Below are positions 52,487 through 61,828 of a DNA stretch of 64,000 bases, piece by piece. Within the stretch, counting starts at the first letter, position 1, and the number at the start of each line of letters is the position of its first letter. The notes under the pieces were generated by a model. That model was given only the letters and a program-made list of their open reading frames with translations, was not told where the DNA came from and searched no databases. The position numbers were made by a program, and so were the translations under genes. The DNA is from Coprococcus ammoniilyticus. GTDB lineage: Bacteria; Bacillota; Clostridia; Lachnospirales; Lachnospiraceae. The stretch is from assembly GCF_025567345.1 (NCBI RefSeq), contig NZ_JAOQJS010000004.1, forward strand, positions 1 through 64,000. Reading direction: 5' to 3'.

Positions 52487-54184
52487 TTATCTGAATGAAT
52501 TATAAGACTGCCCGGCTTTCATTGTTACACCACGAAGCTCAGCCATTTCGCTGACAGTTACAAGCTGATAACCATTTTCAATCAGCTTCGGAATGAATGT
52601 CTGTGAGGCAATAGCGGTTGACTGGTGAAGGTCATGTATCAGAATGATCGCTCCGTCATAAGCGCCATCCACAACTCGTGTGATCGTAGTAGGAGTGCTT
52701 CTGGTTTCCCAGTCTCTGGTATCCACAGACCACATGATCATTGGAAGACCTACATTCTCACGTACAGTATCATTGACGCAGCCACCAGGCGGACGCATCA
52801 GAGTAGGAGCAACTCCGATCTCACGGATGATCGCATCTGATCCCTTTTTGATCTCTTCTTTGACTCCGTCTGCAGATAATCTGTTTAACCATGCGTGATC
52901 ATAGGTATGTGTACCGATCTCGCAGCCGAGTGCATATTCCCGTTTCAGGTAAGAACTGTATGTGGAGCAGCGGTTTCAAACAACAAAGAAGGTTGCAACT
53001 GCATTATATTTTTCCAGTGTGTCCAATACCAGTGGTGTGTATGGAGAAGGACCATCATCGAAGGTCAAGGCAACCATTTTCTTATTTCCATCTACCGTTC
53101 TGTAGATAACACCCTTGTCATTTGCGACATACAGGCAGTTGCCGATCTTAACTCTGCCGGTCAGTAATGTACCATCTGATTTAAAATAATATCTGTCTTT
53201 TCCAATCGTCTGCATCCCATATGCCATGGTTCCGTTTTCTTTGTAATAATAGGTTTTGCCATTTATCTTCTGAAAACCGGTTGCCATGGTTCCGTTTGCC
53301 TTAAAATAATAATTGCTGCTGCCAACTTTCTGGACACCGACAGCCATAGTTCCATTATCATGGAAGTAATATGTTTGGCCATTCAGTTTTTTAAATCCTT
53401 TTGCCATGACACCCCGTTTGGTAAAATAATAGGTATGACCGTTTAATTTCTGGAAGCCGGTTAACATACAACCATTTTCTTTGAAGTAGAATGTTTTATT
53501 GTTTAAGGTCTGAAAACCGGTCTGCATGATACCATTCTGGTTGAAATAATACATGTTCCCTTTTATTCTGAGAAATCCGGTTGCCATAGCCCCGCCTTTT
53601 TTACGGAAATAATAGGTATGACCGTTTAATTTCTGGAAGCCTTTTTTCATGGCACCTTTGTCTGAGAACAGATAGGTATGTTTTCCAATCGTATGCTTTC
53701 CGGTGTAGGCAGCACCGCTGGAACCGAAGTACATTTTATTTTCTTTTTTTGTTGTAAACCAGGAATTGGTAAGTAATACACCTGTCTTTGGATTTAGGTA
53801 ATATTTTTTTCCGGTATAAGGACTTTTGTACATGCCTTTTCGCATACGTCCGATTTTGGAAAAAATATAAGTCTTACCTTTGATCGTCTGTTTGCCCTTC
53901 ACGGCTGTACCATTTTTCCGGAGATAATAGGTATTTCCCCTTTTGGTCGTATACCAGCCTTTTTTCTGCATGACACCCTTACTGTTAAAAATGTATGTAT
54001 GACCATTTATAGTACAGCGCCCTTTTGCCTGTTTGCCATTTTTGTAATAATAGTGTGTGCCGTTTTTTTCCTTTACAAATCCTGTTGTATGTTTTTTTGC
54101 TGCGGCATTACTTGTGATGCCGGAAGAGAAAACTGTTGGTATCAGGATCAAAGCGGCAAGAATCAATAAAAAGAATTTTTTCAT
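52487..54184 (-). pseudogene. polysaccharide deacetylase with cell-wall-binding repeats, in-frame TGA
   Basis: 565 codons. Signal peptide, then about 16 repeats of about 20 residues (GHTYYFxxxGxMxTGFQKLN) as in choline/cell-wall-binding proteins (about 30-375), then a NodB deacetylase domain. All five NodB motifs are present: TFDDGPS, GTHTYDH, RPPGG, SVDTRDW and LIHD. The frame is cut by one TGA at 52976-52978 (codon 403), after ATFFVV and before NRCSTYSSYLKREYALG. Relatives have Gly here (GGA to TGA, one base). Expected to remove acetyl groups from peptidoglycan if read through. Either a recent nonsense mutation or a sequence error. Confidence 0.9.
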
Positions 54185-54199
54185 AAATCCAGACTCCTT

Positions 54200-54239
54200 C
54201 CATACCCAAACTGATCATAATAATATTTTTCGGGTATGG
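54200..54239 (-). other. leader hairpin before the deacetylase start
   Basis: CCATACCC and GGGTATGG pair around a 24-nt loop, directly next to the GGAGTC ribosome site on the minus strand. It could affect translation start. No known motif. Confidence 0.4.
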
Positions 54240-54462
54240 ATTATACTAACACAAAAGATAATGGCTTTCTATATAAAATATCTTAAATATAGATAATAAA
54301 TGCATCGTTTGTTTTTAAACAGTATTTTCTGACAAATCGTTGTGGATGCACGGTGTATAATGCTTGCAAGTACAGATGGGGAAGTTTATAATGCTATATT
54401 GGCTTGTTTGAAAGATGATAAAGATAAAAAATTCTTTTCGTTAGAAATGAGAGAGAAGTATA

Positions 54463-55851
54463 ATGTTATTACATAAGAAAAAACGGGATACAAGTACATA
54501 TTTATTTTCAAATAAAGATCTGGTCAGATTATATGTGCCATTGATCATTGAACAGATGCTTGCGATGTTAGTCGGACTTGCAGATTCGATCATGGTATCT
54601 TCGGTAGGGGAATCGGCTGTTTCAGGTGTATCGCTGGTAGACAGTTGTTTTCAGTTAATCATCAACCTTTTTGCAGCACTTGCGACCGGGGGTGCGGTTA
54701 CGGTCGGACAGTATCTTGGACAGAAGAATAAAGAAAAGGCGGGAGAGGCAGCTACACAGCTTGTGTGGTTTTCGATGCTCCTGTCGCTCGGAGTCATGGC
54801 GCTCATGTATGCGGGCAAGGGACTGATCCTAAATCATGTGTTTGGTCAGATCGAAGCAGATGTATATGGTCATGCAGATACTTATATGATGATCGTAAAT
54901 GCATCGATTCCGTTTCTGGCACTTTATAATGCCGGTGCGGCTATTTTCCGTTCCATCGGTAATTCTAATATATCCATGCGGGTATCTTTGATCATGAACG
55001 GGATCAATGTAGTGGGAAATGCCATTTTGATCTATGTATGCAAATGCGGAACGGAAGGCGTTGCGATTCCTACTCTGGTTTCCAGACTGGCAGCAGCGGT
55101 TATCATGATCATATTGCTGATCCCGAAGAAAAGTGCACAGGCGAAGCAGGACAGTACACGTATTTATATAAAGAAAAGTCTGCATTATCGGGCGAACTGG
55201 CATATGTTGAAAAGCATTCTGTTGGTAGGTATTCCAAACGGACTGGAAAACAGTATGTTCCAGCTTGGTAAGATCCTTGTGCTCAGCCTGGTCTCAACAT
55301 TTGGCACATATGCGATCGCTGCAAATGCAGTCGGTAATGTGATTGCCGGATTCCAGTTGATGGCTGGTATGGCGGCTTCCCTTGCCATGGTCACAGTAGT
55401 ATCAAGATGCGTGGGAGCAGGAGATTACGAGCAGGCAAAATATTATACGATCAAAGTTCTGGTCATGGCATATATGTGTATCATAGTTACGGTATTGTTT
55501 ACATTTGCGGTTCTTCCTCTGGTCATGAAAGCGTATGGACTATCTTACGAAGCGCAGTCTGCTGCCGAGAAGATCCTGATGCTTCATGGTATTGCGGCAT
55601 CTACGATCTGGCCGGTAGCATTTACGCTTCCATGTACATTCCGTGCAGCCGGTGATGTTAAGTATAGCATGATCGTATCCATCTGTACGATGTGGATCTG
55701 CCGTATCGTGTTCAGTTATGTGCTCGGCAAATATATGGGTATGGGTGTATTTGGTGTCTGGGTCGCTATGATCATGGATCAGTTCGTACGTGGCGTGCTG
55801 TTCATCCGGCGGTACCTAAGCGGCAGATGGATCGGCAAAAAGGTAATCTGA
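54463..55851 (+). CDS. MATE family efflux transporter
   Basis: 462 residues, twelve membrane helices in two homologous halves. Each half has the MATE signature: RLYVPLIIEQMLAMLVGLAD in helix 1 and LLVGIPNGLENSMFQLGKIL in helix 7. These export drugs or metabolites in exchange for sodium or protons; the substrate is unknown. Starts at ATG 54463; the 278-bp gap to the divergent deacetylase gene shows no further gene. Confidence 0.94.
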   Translation: MLLHKKKRDTSTYLFSNKDLVRLYVPLIIEQMLAMLVGLADSIMVSSVGESAVSGVSLVDSCFQLIINLFAALATGGAVTVGQYLGQKNKEKAGEAATQLVWFSMLLSLGVMALMYAGKGLILNHVFGQIEADVYGHADTYMMIVNASIPFLALYNAGAAIFRSIGNSNISMRVSLIMNGINVVGNAILIYVCKCGTEGVAIPTLVSRLAAAVIMIILLIPKKSAQAKQDSTRIYIKKSLHYRANWHMLKSILLVGIPNGLENSMFQLGKILVLSLVSTFGTYAIAANAVGNVIAGFQLMAGMAASLAMVTVVSRCVGAGDYEQAKYYTIKVLVMAYMCIIVTVLFTFAVLPLVMKAYGLSYEAQSAAEKILMLHGIAASTIWPVAFTLPCTFRAAGDVKYSMIVSICTMWICRIVFSYVLGKYMGMGVFGVWVAMIMDQFVRGVLFIRRYLSGRWIGKKVI

Positions 55852-56040
55852 CCGTATGCGGCACAATATGAGTAAGTTCGTAAAAAAGTAGAATTTTTCA
55901 GATGACAGAAGATTGTTTGGTATGCTATATTAAAAAGGTGTTTGTTCTATGAGAGAATTTGGAGAAGCTTCCATAGAATCTAAGAGGATAACAAATAAAT
56001 TAGAAAGAGTCTGTGATATACAGACAGGGGTAAACAAAAT

Positions 56041-57438
56041 ATGGAAAAGAAACGTAATACTTTTTCAGGCTCGCTTGGATTTGTCCTTGCGGCCGCGGGA
56101 AGCGCAGTAGGACTTGGAAATATCTGGCGTTTTCCATATCTTGCAGCAAAGGATGGCGGTGGACTGTTCCTGGTCATATACCTGATCCTTGCACTGACAT
56201 TTGGATATACACTTTTGGTGACAGAAGTATCAATCGGTCGGAAGACCAAGCAGAGTCCGCTTACCGCTTATAAGAAGCTGAATAAGAAATGGGGATTCCT
56301 TGGAATCATTGCAAGTCTGGTTCCGGTTATTATTTTCCCATATTACATAACGATCGGCGGCTGGGTTGTCAAATACTTCCTCGCATTTTTAACCGGTAAG
56401 GGTACAGAGGCAGCGCAGGACGGTTATTTTACAGGTTTTATTACATCAGATATCGAACCGGTCATTTTGATGTTGATATTTCTTGCTGTTACGGCATTTA
56501 TCGTATTTCGTGGTGTTAATAAAGGAATTGAATCTTTTTCCAAGATCATCATGCCGTTGCTGATCCTTCTGGTTATAGGAATCGCGATCTTCTCCATAAC
56601 GATCAAAAAGACCGGAGATGATGGAATTGTCAGAACCGGTGTAGAAGGTTTGAAATTATATCTGATTCCGAATCTGGACGGACTTACTGTGAAAAGCTTC
56701 TTTACGGTATTATTGGATGCAATGGGACAGTTATTCTTCAGTCTGTCTGTTGCCATGGGTATTATGATCGCTTACGGTTCTTATGTAAAAGATGATGCAG
56801 CTCTGAATAAATCAGTTGGACAGATTGAGATTTTTGATACGGTTGTAGCATTTCTTGCAGGCGTTATGATCATTCCTGCTGTATATGTATTCTCAGGAAC
56901 AGAGGGAATGGCACAGGGTCCAAGTTTGATGTTCGTATCACTTCCGAAAGTATTTGCCCAGATGGGTAAGGTGGGAAATGTGATCGGTTGTCTGTTCTTC
57001 GCAATGGTATTATTTGCGGCATTTACCAGTGCAGTGTCTGTCATGGAAGCAATCGTGGCAAGTATCATGGATGAATTCCATACAAGCAGAGCAAAGGCCG
57101 GTATTATTGAGTTGATTGTCGCGATCATTGTTGGAACGATCGTATGTCTTGGATATAACAAGCTGTACTTTGAAGTAAAGCTTCCAAACGGATCGATCGC
57201 ACAGATCCTTGATATCATGGATTACATCAGTAATAACATTATGATGCCGATCGTAGCAATCGGAACCTGTATCCTGATCGGATGGATCTCCAAACCGCAG
57301 ACGGTTATCGAAGAAGTGCAGAAGAACGGAGAAAAATTCAGCAGAAAAGGTATGTATGTGGTTATGGTGAAATTCATAACACCGATCCTGTTGTTTATCC
57401 TGTTCTTAAAGTCGATAGGTTTATTGACATTTATTTAA
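56041..57438 (+). CDS. sodium-dependent transporter, NSS family
   Basis: 465 residues, about eleven or twelve helices. The start (SLGFVLAAAGSAVGLGNIWR) is the sodium- and substrate-binding unwound helix 1 of LeuT-type carriers; YLILALTFGYTLLVTEVSIG is helix 2 and FFSLSVAMGIMIAYGSYV helix 6. Imports amino acids or related amines with sodium. Single gene, terminator at 57503. Confidence 0.95.
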   Translation: MEKKRNTFSGSLGFVLAAAGSAVGLGNIWRFPYLAAKDGGGLFLVIYLILALTFGYTLLVTEVSIGRKTKQSPLTAYKKLNKKWGFLGIIASLVPVIIFPYYITIGGWVVKYFLAFLTGKGTEAAQDGYFTGFITSDIEPVILMLIFLAVTAFIVFRGVNKGIESFSKIIMPLLILLVIGIAIFSITIKKTGDDGIVRTGVEGLKLYLIPNLDGLTVKSFFTVLLDAMGQLFFSLSVAMGIMIAYGSYVKDDAALNKSVGQIEIFDTVVAFLAGVMIIPAVYVFSGTEGMAQGPSLMFVSLPKVFAQMGKVGNVIGCLFFAMVLFAAFTSAVSVMEAIVASIMDEFHTSRAKAGIIELIVAIIVGTIVCLGYNKLYFEVKLPNGSIAQILDIMDYISNNIMMPIVAIGTCILIGWISKPQTVIEEVQKNGEKFSRKGMYVVMVKFITPILLFILFLKSIGLLTFI

Positions 57439-57502
57439 AACTGTAAAATATAAATAATTTGTCAGCAATATTAAGTTTTCAAATGAATATTATCTAATAT
57501 AG

Positions 57503-57552
57503 ACCGATCGTCGGAAGCCGGATATTAAATCTTGCATCGACGGTCGGTTTTG
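57503..57552 (+). terminator. Rho-independent terminator after the NSS gene
   Basis: ACCGATCGTCG pairs with CGACGGTCGGT (one G-T pair) around a 24-nt loop, followed by TTTTG. Confidence 0.8.
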
Positions 57553-57723
57553 CAATATGAAATATATTGAAGAATCTGTGGCAGACAGACCTCAAATGAT
57601 AGAAAAATACAGATAAGAAAAAAACAGGTCATGGCATAAATAACAGTATTCCGCTATAATAAGGAAACAGAGGAGAGATGATTCATATAATAAATGGAAA
57701 TAATTTATGGAGCGTGAATATAT

Positions 57724-58506
57724 ATGATATTAAGTTTAATTGTTGGTCTGGGACTGCCGCTTCTTGGAACGACGGCAGGAGCAGCCTGTGTATTTTTTAT
57801 GAAGAAACAGATGAATCTGTTATTGCAGAAAGCATTGTCCGGATTTGCGGCGGGTGTTATGGTGGCTGCATCTATCTGGAGCCTGCTGATCCCGGCGATG
57901 GAGCAGTCGGAAGCAATGGGGAAGCTTGCATTTCTTCCGGCAACTATCGGTTTCTGGCTGGGAATTATATTTTTATTACTGATCGATACTCTGATGCCAC
58001 ATTTGCATATTGACAGTAAGGAGGCAGAGGGGGTCAAGAGCAATTTCAAACGTACGACTATGATGGTATTTGCGATCATCATACATAATATTCCGGAAGG
58101 AATGGCAGTCGGTGTTGTCTATGCCGGATGGATCAGTGGCAGCACGAACATTACGTTGACGGCGGCACTTGCATTATCCATCGGTATTGCGATCCAGAAT
58201 CTTCCGGAGGGAGCGATCGTGTCAATGCCGCTTTGTTCGGAAGGCTGCAGTAAACCGAAAGCATTTGGCTATGGATTCTTTTCCGGTATCGTAGAGCCAA
58301 TCGCAGCGCTGTTTACGATCGCACTTTCTTCGATCATGGTACCGGTGCTTCCGTATTTTCTGGGATTTGCGGCAGGAGCTATGCTATATGTTGTAGTTGA
58401 GGAATTGATACCGGAGATGGCAGAGGGTGAGCATACGAATCTTGGTACGATCATGTTTGCGGTAGGATTTTCATTGATGATGGTGCTTGATGTAGCACTT
58501 GGATAA
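57724..58506 (+). CDS. ZIP family metal transporter
   Basis: 260 residues, eight helices. Both metal-site helices are intact: HNIPEGMAVGVVY in helix 4 and QNLPEGAIVSMPL in helix 5, with FFSGIVEPIAAL following. Moves zinc or another divalent metal into the cytosol. ATG 57724 (GGAGCG upstream). Between it and hydG are 218 bp that hold a direct repeat and a hairpin. Confidence 0.95.
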   Translation: MILSLIVGLGLPLLGTTAGAACVFFMKKQMNLLLQKALSGFAAGVMVAASIWSLLIPAMEQSEAMGKLAFLPATIGFWLGIIFLLLIDTLMPHLHIDSKEAEGVKSNFKRTTMMVFAIIIHNIPEGMAVGVVYAGWISGSTNITLTAALALSIGIAIQNLPEGAIVSMPLCSEGCSKPKAFGYGFFSGIVEPIAALFTIALSSIMVPVLPYFLGFAAGAMLYVVVEELIPEMAEGEHTNLGTIMFAVGFSLMMVLDVALG

Positions 58507-58553
58507 GAGAACAGTCAGAACGTGAAAATGCAGGTTATGGTTATTGTAAAAGG

Positions 58554-58608
58554 ATAACTATATGCTGCATTTTTATGATTTGTATAACTATATAACTGCA
58601 TTTTTATG
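58554..58608 (+). repeat. direct repeat upstream of hydG
   Basis: ATAACTATATGCTGCATTTTTATG (58554-58577) and ATAACTATATAACTGCATTTTTATG (58584-58608), adjacent copies differing by one inserted base. May be paired regulator sites or a small duplication. Confidence 0.6.
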
Positions 58609-58671
58609 GCAGTTGATATTTTCGGAGTGTTCCACTATACTGTTATTAGGTATAGCTTGAAGCATAACAAA

Positions 58672-58718
58672 GGTCTGCTCACAGATATATTGATTTTATA
58701 GAACGCGCGAGGCAGACC
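58672..58718 (+). promoter_or_regulatory. leader hairpin of hydG
   Basis: GGTCTGC-TC pairs with GAG-GCAGACC around a 28-nt loop, 55 bp before the preferred hydG start. It has no T tail, so it is not a plain terminator. Purpose unknown. Confidence 0.45.
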
Positions 58719-58772
58719 GGATGATTGTACAGGAAGAAGAATTATATAGCAGAAGAAAAGAGGCAGATACAA

Positions 58773-60194
58773 GTGTATGATGTAAAATCATTAAAAGCAG
58801 AAGAATTTATTTCAGATGAAGAGATCAGAGAGACATTGGCATATGCCGATGCGAATAAAGATAACGTACAGATGGTTGATGAGATCCTTGCAAAAGCCAG
58901 ATTAAAAAAGGGCTTGACGCACAGAGAAGCGTCTGTGCTGCTGGCCTGTGAGATGCCGGATAAGATCCGGGAGATGTATGATCTGGCAAGGGAGATCAAG
59001 GAAGATTATTATGGAAATCGTATCGTGTTATTTGCGCCGCTGTATCTGTCCAATTATTGTGTGAATGGATGTGTCTATTGTCCATATCACAGCAAGAATA
59101 AACATATTGCAAGAAAGAAGCTGACACAGGAGGATATCGTAAGAGAGGTTACCGCACTTCAGGATATGGGACACAAGCGTCTGGCGATCGAAGCCGGTGA
59201 AGATCCTGTGAATAATCCGATCGAATATATTCTGGAATGTATTAATACAATCTACAGTATCAAACATAAGAACGGCGCAATCCGCCGTGTCAATGTCAAT
59301 ATAGCAGCGACAACAGTTGAGAATTATACGAAGTTAAAGGATGCAGGCATCGGAACCTATATCCTGTTTCAGGAGACTTATCATAAGGAAAGCTATCTGA
59401 AATTACATCCGACAGGTCCGAAGCATGATTACGATTACCACACCGAAGCTATGGATCGTGCCATGGAAGGTGGTATCGATGATGTAGGACTTGGTGTACT
59501 GTTCGGATTGGAAATGTACCGGTATGAATTTGCAGGGTTACTGATGCATGCAGAACATCTGGAAGCGGTTCATGGGGTAGGGCCGCATACGATCAGTGTT
59601 CCGAGGATCAAACGTGCAGATGATATCGATCCTGATGTATTCGATAACGGAATCAGTGACGATACATTTGCAAAGATCTGCGCACTGATCCGTATTGCAG
59701 TACCATATACGGGAATGATCATATCAACCAGAGAGAGTCAGGCAGTTCGTGAGAAAGTGCTGCCGCTTGGTGTTTCACAGATCAGTGGAGGTTCGAGAAC
59801 AAGTGTAGGCGGATATGATATCCCGGAGACATCAGAAGATATCACATCGGCTCAGTTCGATGTCAGCGATACCAGAACGCTGGATCAGGTTGTGAACTGG
59901 CTGATGAAGATGGATTATATACCAAGCTTCTGTACAGCATGTTACAGAGCAGGAAGAACAGGAGACCGGTTTATGGCACTCTGTAAGAGTATGCAGATCT
60001 TAAACTGCTGTCATCCAAATGCTCTTATGACGCTGAAGGAATATCTGGAAGATTATGCAAGTCCTGAGACGAAGCAGATCGGTCTGGAGCTGATCGAACG
60101 TGAGCTTGCGCGGATCCCGAATGAGAAGGTCAGACAGATCACGGCAGATCATATACATGATATTGCAGAAGGACAGAGAGACTTCCGGTTCTAA
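58773..60194 (+). CDS. hydG: [FeFe]-hydrogenase maturation radical SAM tyrosine lyase HydG
   Basis: About 473 residues from GTG 58773 (AAGAGG upstream); the frame stays open to TTG 58725, which lacks a ribosome site, and HydG proteins usually begin near KAEEFISDEEI. Radical SAM cluster motif CVNGCVYCPYHSKN, the GEDPVNNPIEYI block and the C-terminal auxiliary cluster motif CTACYRAGRTGDRFMALC. It splits tyrosine to CO and cyanide ligands for the hydrogenase cluster. Followed by hydF after 105 bp. Confidence 0.93.
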   Translation: MYDVKSLKAEEFISDEEIRETLAYADANKDNVQMVDEILAKARLKKGLTHREASVLLACEMPDKIREMYDLAREIKEDYYGNRIVLFAPLYLSNYCVNGCVYCPYHSKNKHIARKKLTQEDIVREVTALQDMGHKRLAIEAGEDPVNNPIEYILECINTIYSIKHKNGAIRRVNVNIAATTVENYTKLKDAGIGTYILFQETYHKESYLKLHPTGPKHDYDYHTEAMDRAMEGGIDDVGLGVLFGLEMYRYEFAGLLMHAEHLEAVHGVGPHTISVPRIKRADDIDPDVFDNGISDDTFAKICALIRIAVPYTGMIISTRESQAVREKVLPLGVSQISGGSRTSVGGYDIPETSEDITSAQFDVSDTRTLDQVVNWLMKMDYIPSFCTACYRAGRTGDRFMALCKSMQILNCCHPNALMTLKEYLEDYASPETKQIGLELIERELARIPNEKVRQITADHIHDIAEGQRDFRF

Positions 60195-60299
60195 CAGATG
60201 ATAGGAAGAAGCGATCTTAACAGATGAAAGGATTGCAGATAACAGAGATTGCAGATAAATGCTGAAGCAGACAGCGTATAACAACAGGGAGGGCAACAC

Positions 60300-61499
60300 A
60301 TGGCAGGGTTAAATGAGACACCATCGGGCAATCGACTTCATATCGGAGTATTTGGAAAGACAAACAGCGGAAAATCTTCTTTTATCAACCGATTTTCCGG
60401 TCAGAATATATCAATCGTAGCGAATGTTGCAGGGACAACCACTGATCCTGTGTACAAAGCAATGGAAGTTTATCCGCTTGGCCCTTGTACCCTGATCGAT
60501 ACAGCGGGCTTTGACGATGCGACAGAGCTTGGGGAGGAACGCTTGGAAAAGACAAGGATTGCAGCCGAGAAAACAGATATAGCGATCATTCTGCTTGTAG
60601 ATACTGACATGGACGAGGAACTTCACTGGTATGAACAGTTTAAGGAAAAGAAGACACCTGTTATATGGGTGATCGGTAAGGCAGATATCCGGAATGATAC
60701 AGAAAAGATAAATGAAACGCTGTATCAACAGACAGGACAGCGTGCGATTGTTATCAGTGCCGCGACTGGAGACGGTATGGATCAGGTAAGAAAAGAGCTT
60801 GTACGGAACCTGCCGGAGCAATATGGTGCTTCTTCGATCCTTAGAGAGCTGGTAACAAAGGGAGATCTGGTCATGCTTGTTATGCCGCAGGATATTCAGG
60901 CACCGAAGGGCAGACTGATCCTGCCACAGGTGCAGACACTGAGAGAATTGTTAGATAAAAAATGCCTTGTTATGAGCGTGACGACAGATCAGTATGTGGA
61001 AGCCTTATCCCATCTGACAGAGGCACCGAAGCTGATTATAACGGATTCACAGGTATTTGCCTATGTCTATGAGCATAAGCCTAAGAAATCTATGTTGACT
61101 TCCTTTTCTGTGTTATTTGCCGCACATAAGGGAGATATCGAATATTATATAGAGGGTGCAAATGCGATAGGAAAGCTGAATGGGGAATCCCATGTGCTGA
61201 TTGCAGAGTGCTGTACACATGCACCGTTAAAAGAAGATATCGGACGGGAAAAGATTCCTAAGATGCTGCGGAAACGGTATGGAGAAAATATGACGATCGA
61301 TATAGTCAGTGGAACGGATTTCCCGGATGATCTGCAGGGGTATGATCTTGTCATACAGTGTGGGGGCTGTATGTTTAATCGCAAATATATTATGTCAAGG
61401 ATCGATCATGCAAAGGAGCAACAGATCCCGATGACCAATTATGGTGTGGTGATCGCGTATCTGACCGGGATATTAGATAAGGTTGTAATACCTGACTAA
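60300..61499 (+). CDS. hydF: [FeFe]-hydrogenase maturation GTPase HydF
   Basis: 399 residues. Small GTPase domain (about 13-170) with P-loop GKTNSGKSS, TTTDPV and DTAGFDD; dimerisation domain; then the cluster-binding part with CCTHAPLKEDIGREKIP and QCGGCMFN. HydF proteins usually have His before the CxxC (HCGGC); here it is Gln. HydF is the scaffold that hands the diiron precursor to HydA. No hydA is in this window. GGAGGG precedes ATG 60300. Confidence 0.94.
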   Translation: MAGLNETPSGNRLHIGVFGKTNSGKSSFINRFSGQNISIVANVAGTTTDPVYKAMEVYPLGPCTLIDTAGFDDATELGEERLEKTRIAAEKTDIAIILLVDTDMDEELHWYEQFKEKKTPVIWVIGKADIRNDTEKINETLYQQTGQRAIVISAATGDGMDQVRKELVRNLPEQYGASSILRELVTKGDLVMLVMPQDIQAPKGRLILPQVQTLRELLDKKCLVMSVTTDQYVEALSHLTEAPKLIITDSQVFAYVYEHKPKKSMLTSFSVLFAAHKGDIEYYIEGANAIGKLNGESHVLIAECCTHAPLKEDIGREKIPKMLRKRYGENMTIDIVSGTDFPDDLQGYDLVIQCGGCMFNRKYIMSRIDHAKEQQIPMTNYGVVIAYLTGILDKVVIPD

Positions 61500-61621
61500 A
61501 AAGCCGGAAAAGACAGAAGCCACTGATCATATTAATGGGCTTCAGGAAAAGATAACAACAAATGCTGCAGAAAGTAAGTAATATAATATATAATATAAAA
61601 CAAAATCAGGAGGCAAAGTTT

Positions 61622-61741
61622 ATGAAGAAATACGAAACGCCACAGATGAATATTGTAGAATTTGAAACAGAGGATATCATTTGTACGAGTGGAGACGTTA
61701 TAACCGGAGATAATGAAACGCCTATTATTCCCGGGAAATAG
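61622..61741 (+). CDS. 39-residue peptide, possible secreted or modified product
   Basis: ATG 61622 behind a strong AGGAGG opens 39 codons: MKKYETPQMNIVEFETEDII then a Cys-Thr-Ser-Gly part and an acidic end PIIPGK. Short proteins with the start MKKYexPxM..vefe.eDii.tSG are widespread in gut Clostridia and are likely real; their role is not known to me. It lies alone between hydF and nadE. Confidence 0.6.
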   Translation: MKKYETPQMNIVEFETEDIICTSGDVITGDNETPIIPGK

Positions 61742-61828
61742 GGAAATTAGGCTATAAGCCGGTAAACAGATGATGCCGGATATCAAAGAACAAATGATAC
61801 GAAAATATACAGATAATTCAGGAGAACG

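Noticed and set aside
52487..52798. Separate small deacetylase gene
   Set aside because: It is the downstream part of the interrupted gene in the same frame, starting at an internal Met with no ribosome site.
52976..52978. TGA as selenocysteine
   Set aside because: The expected residue is Gly, not Cys, and the position is not a redox site; no SECIS-like hairpin follows directly.
57678..58013. Reading frame overlapping the ZIP gene start
   Set aside because: Shadow of the ZIP transporter in another frame; lacks family features.
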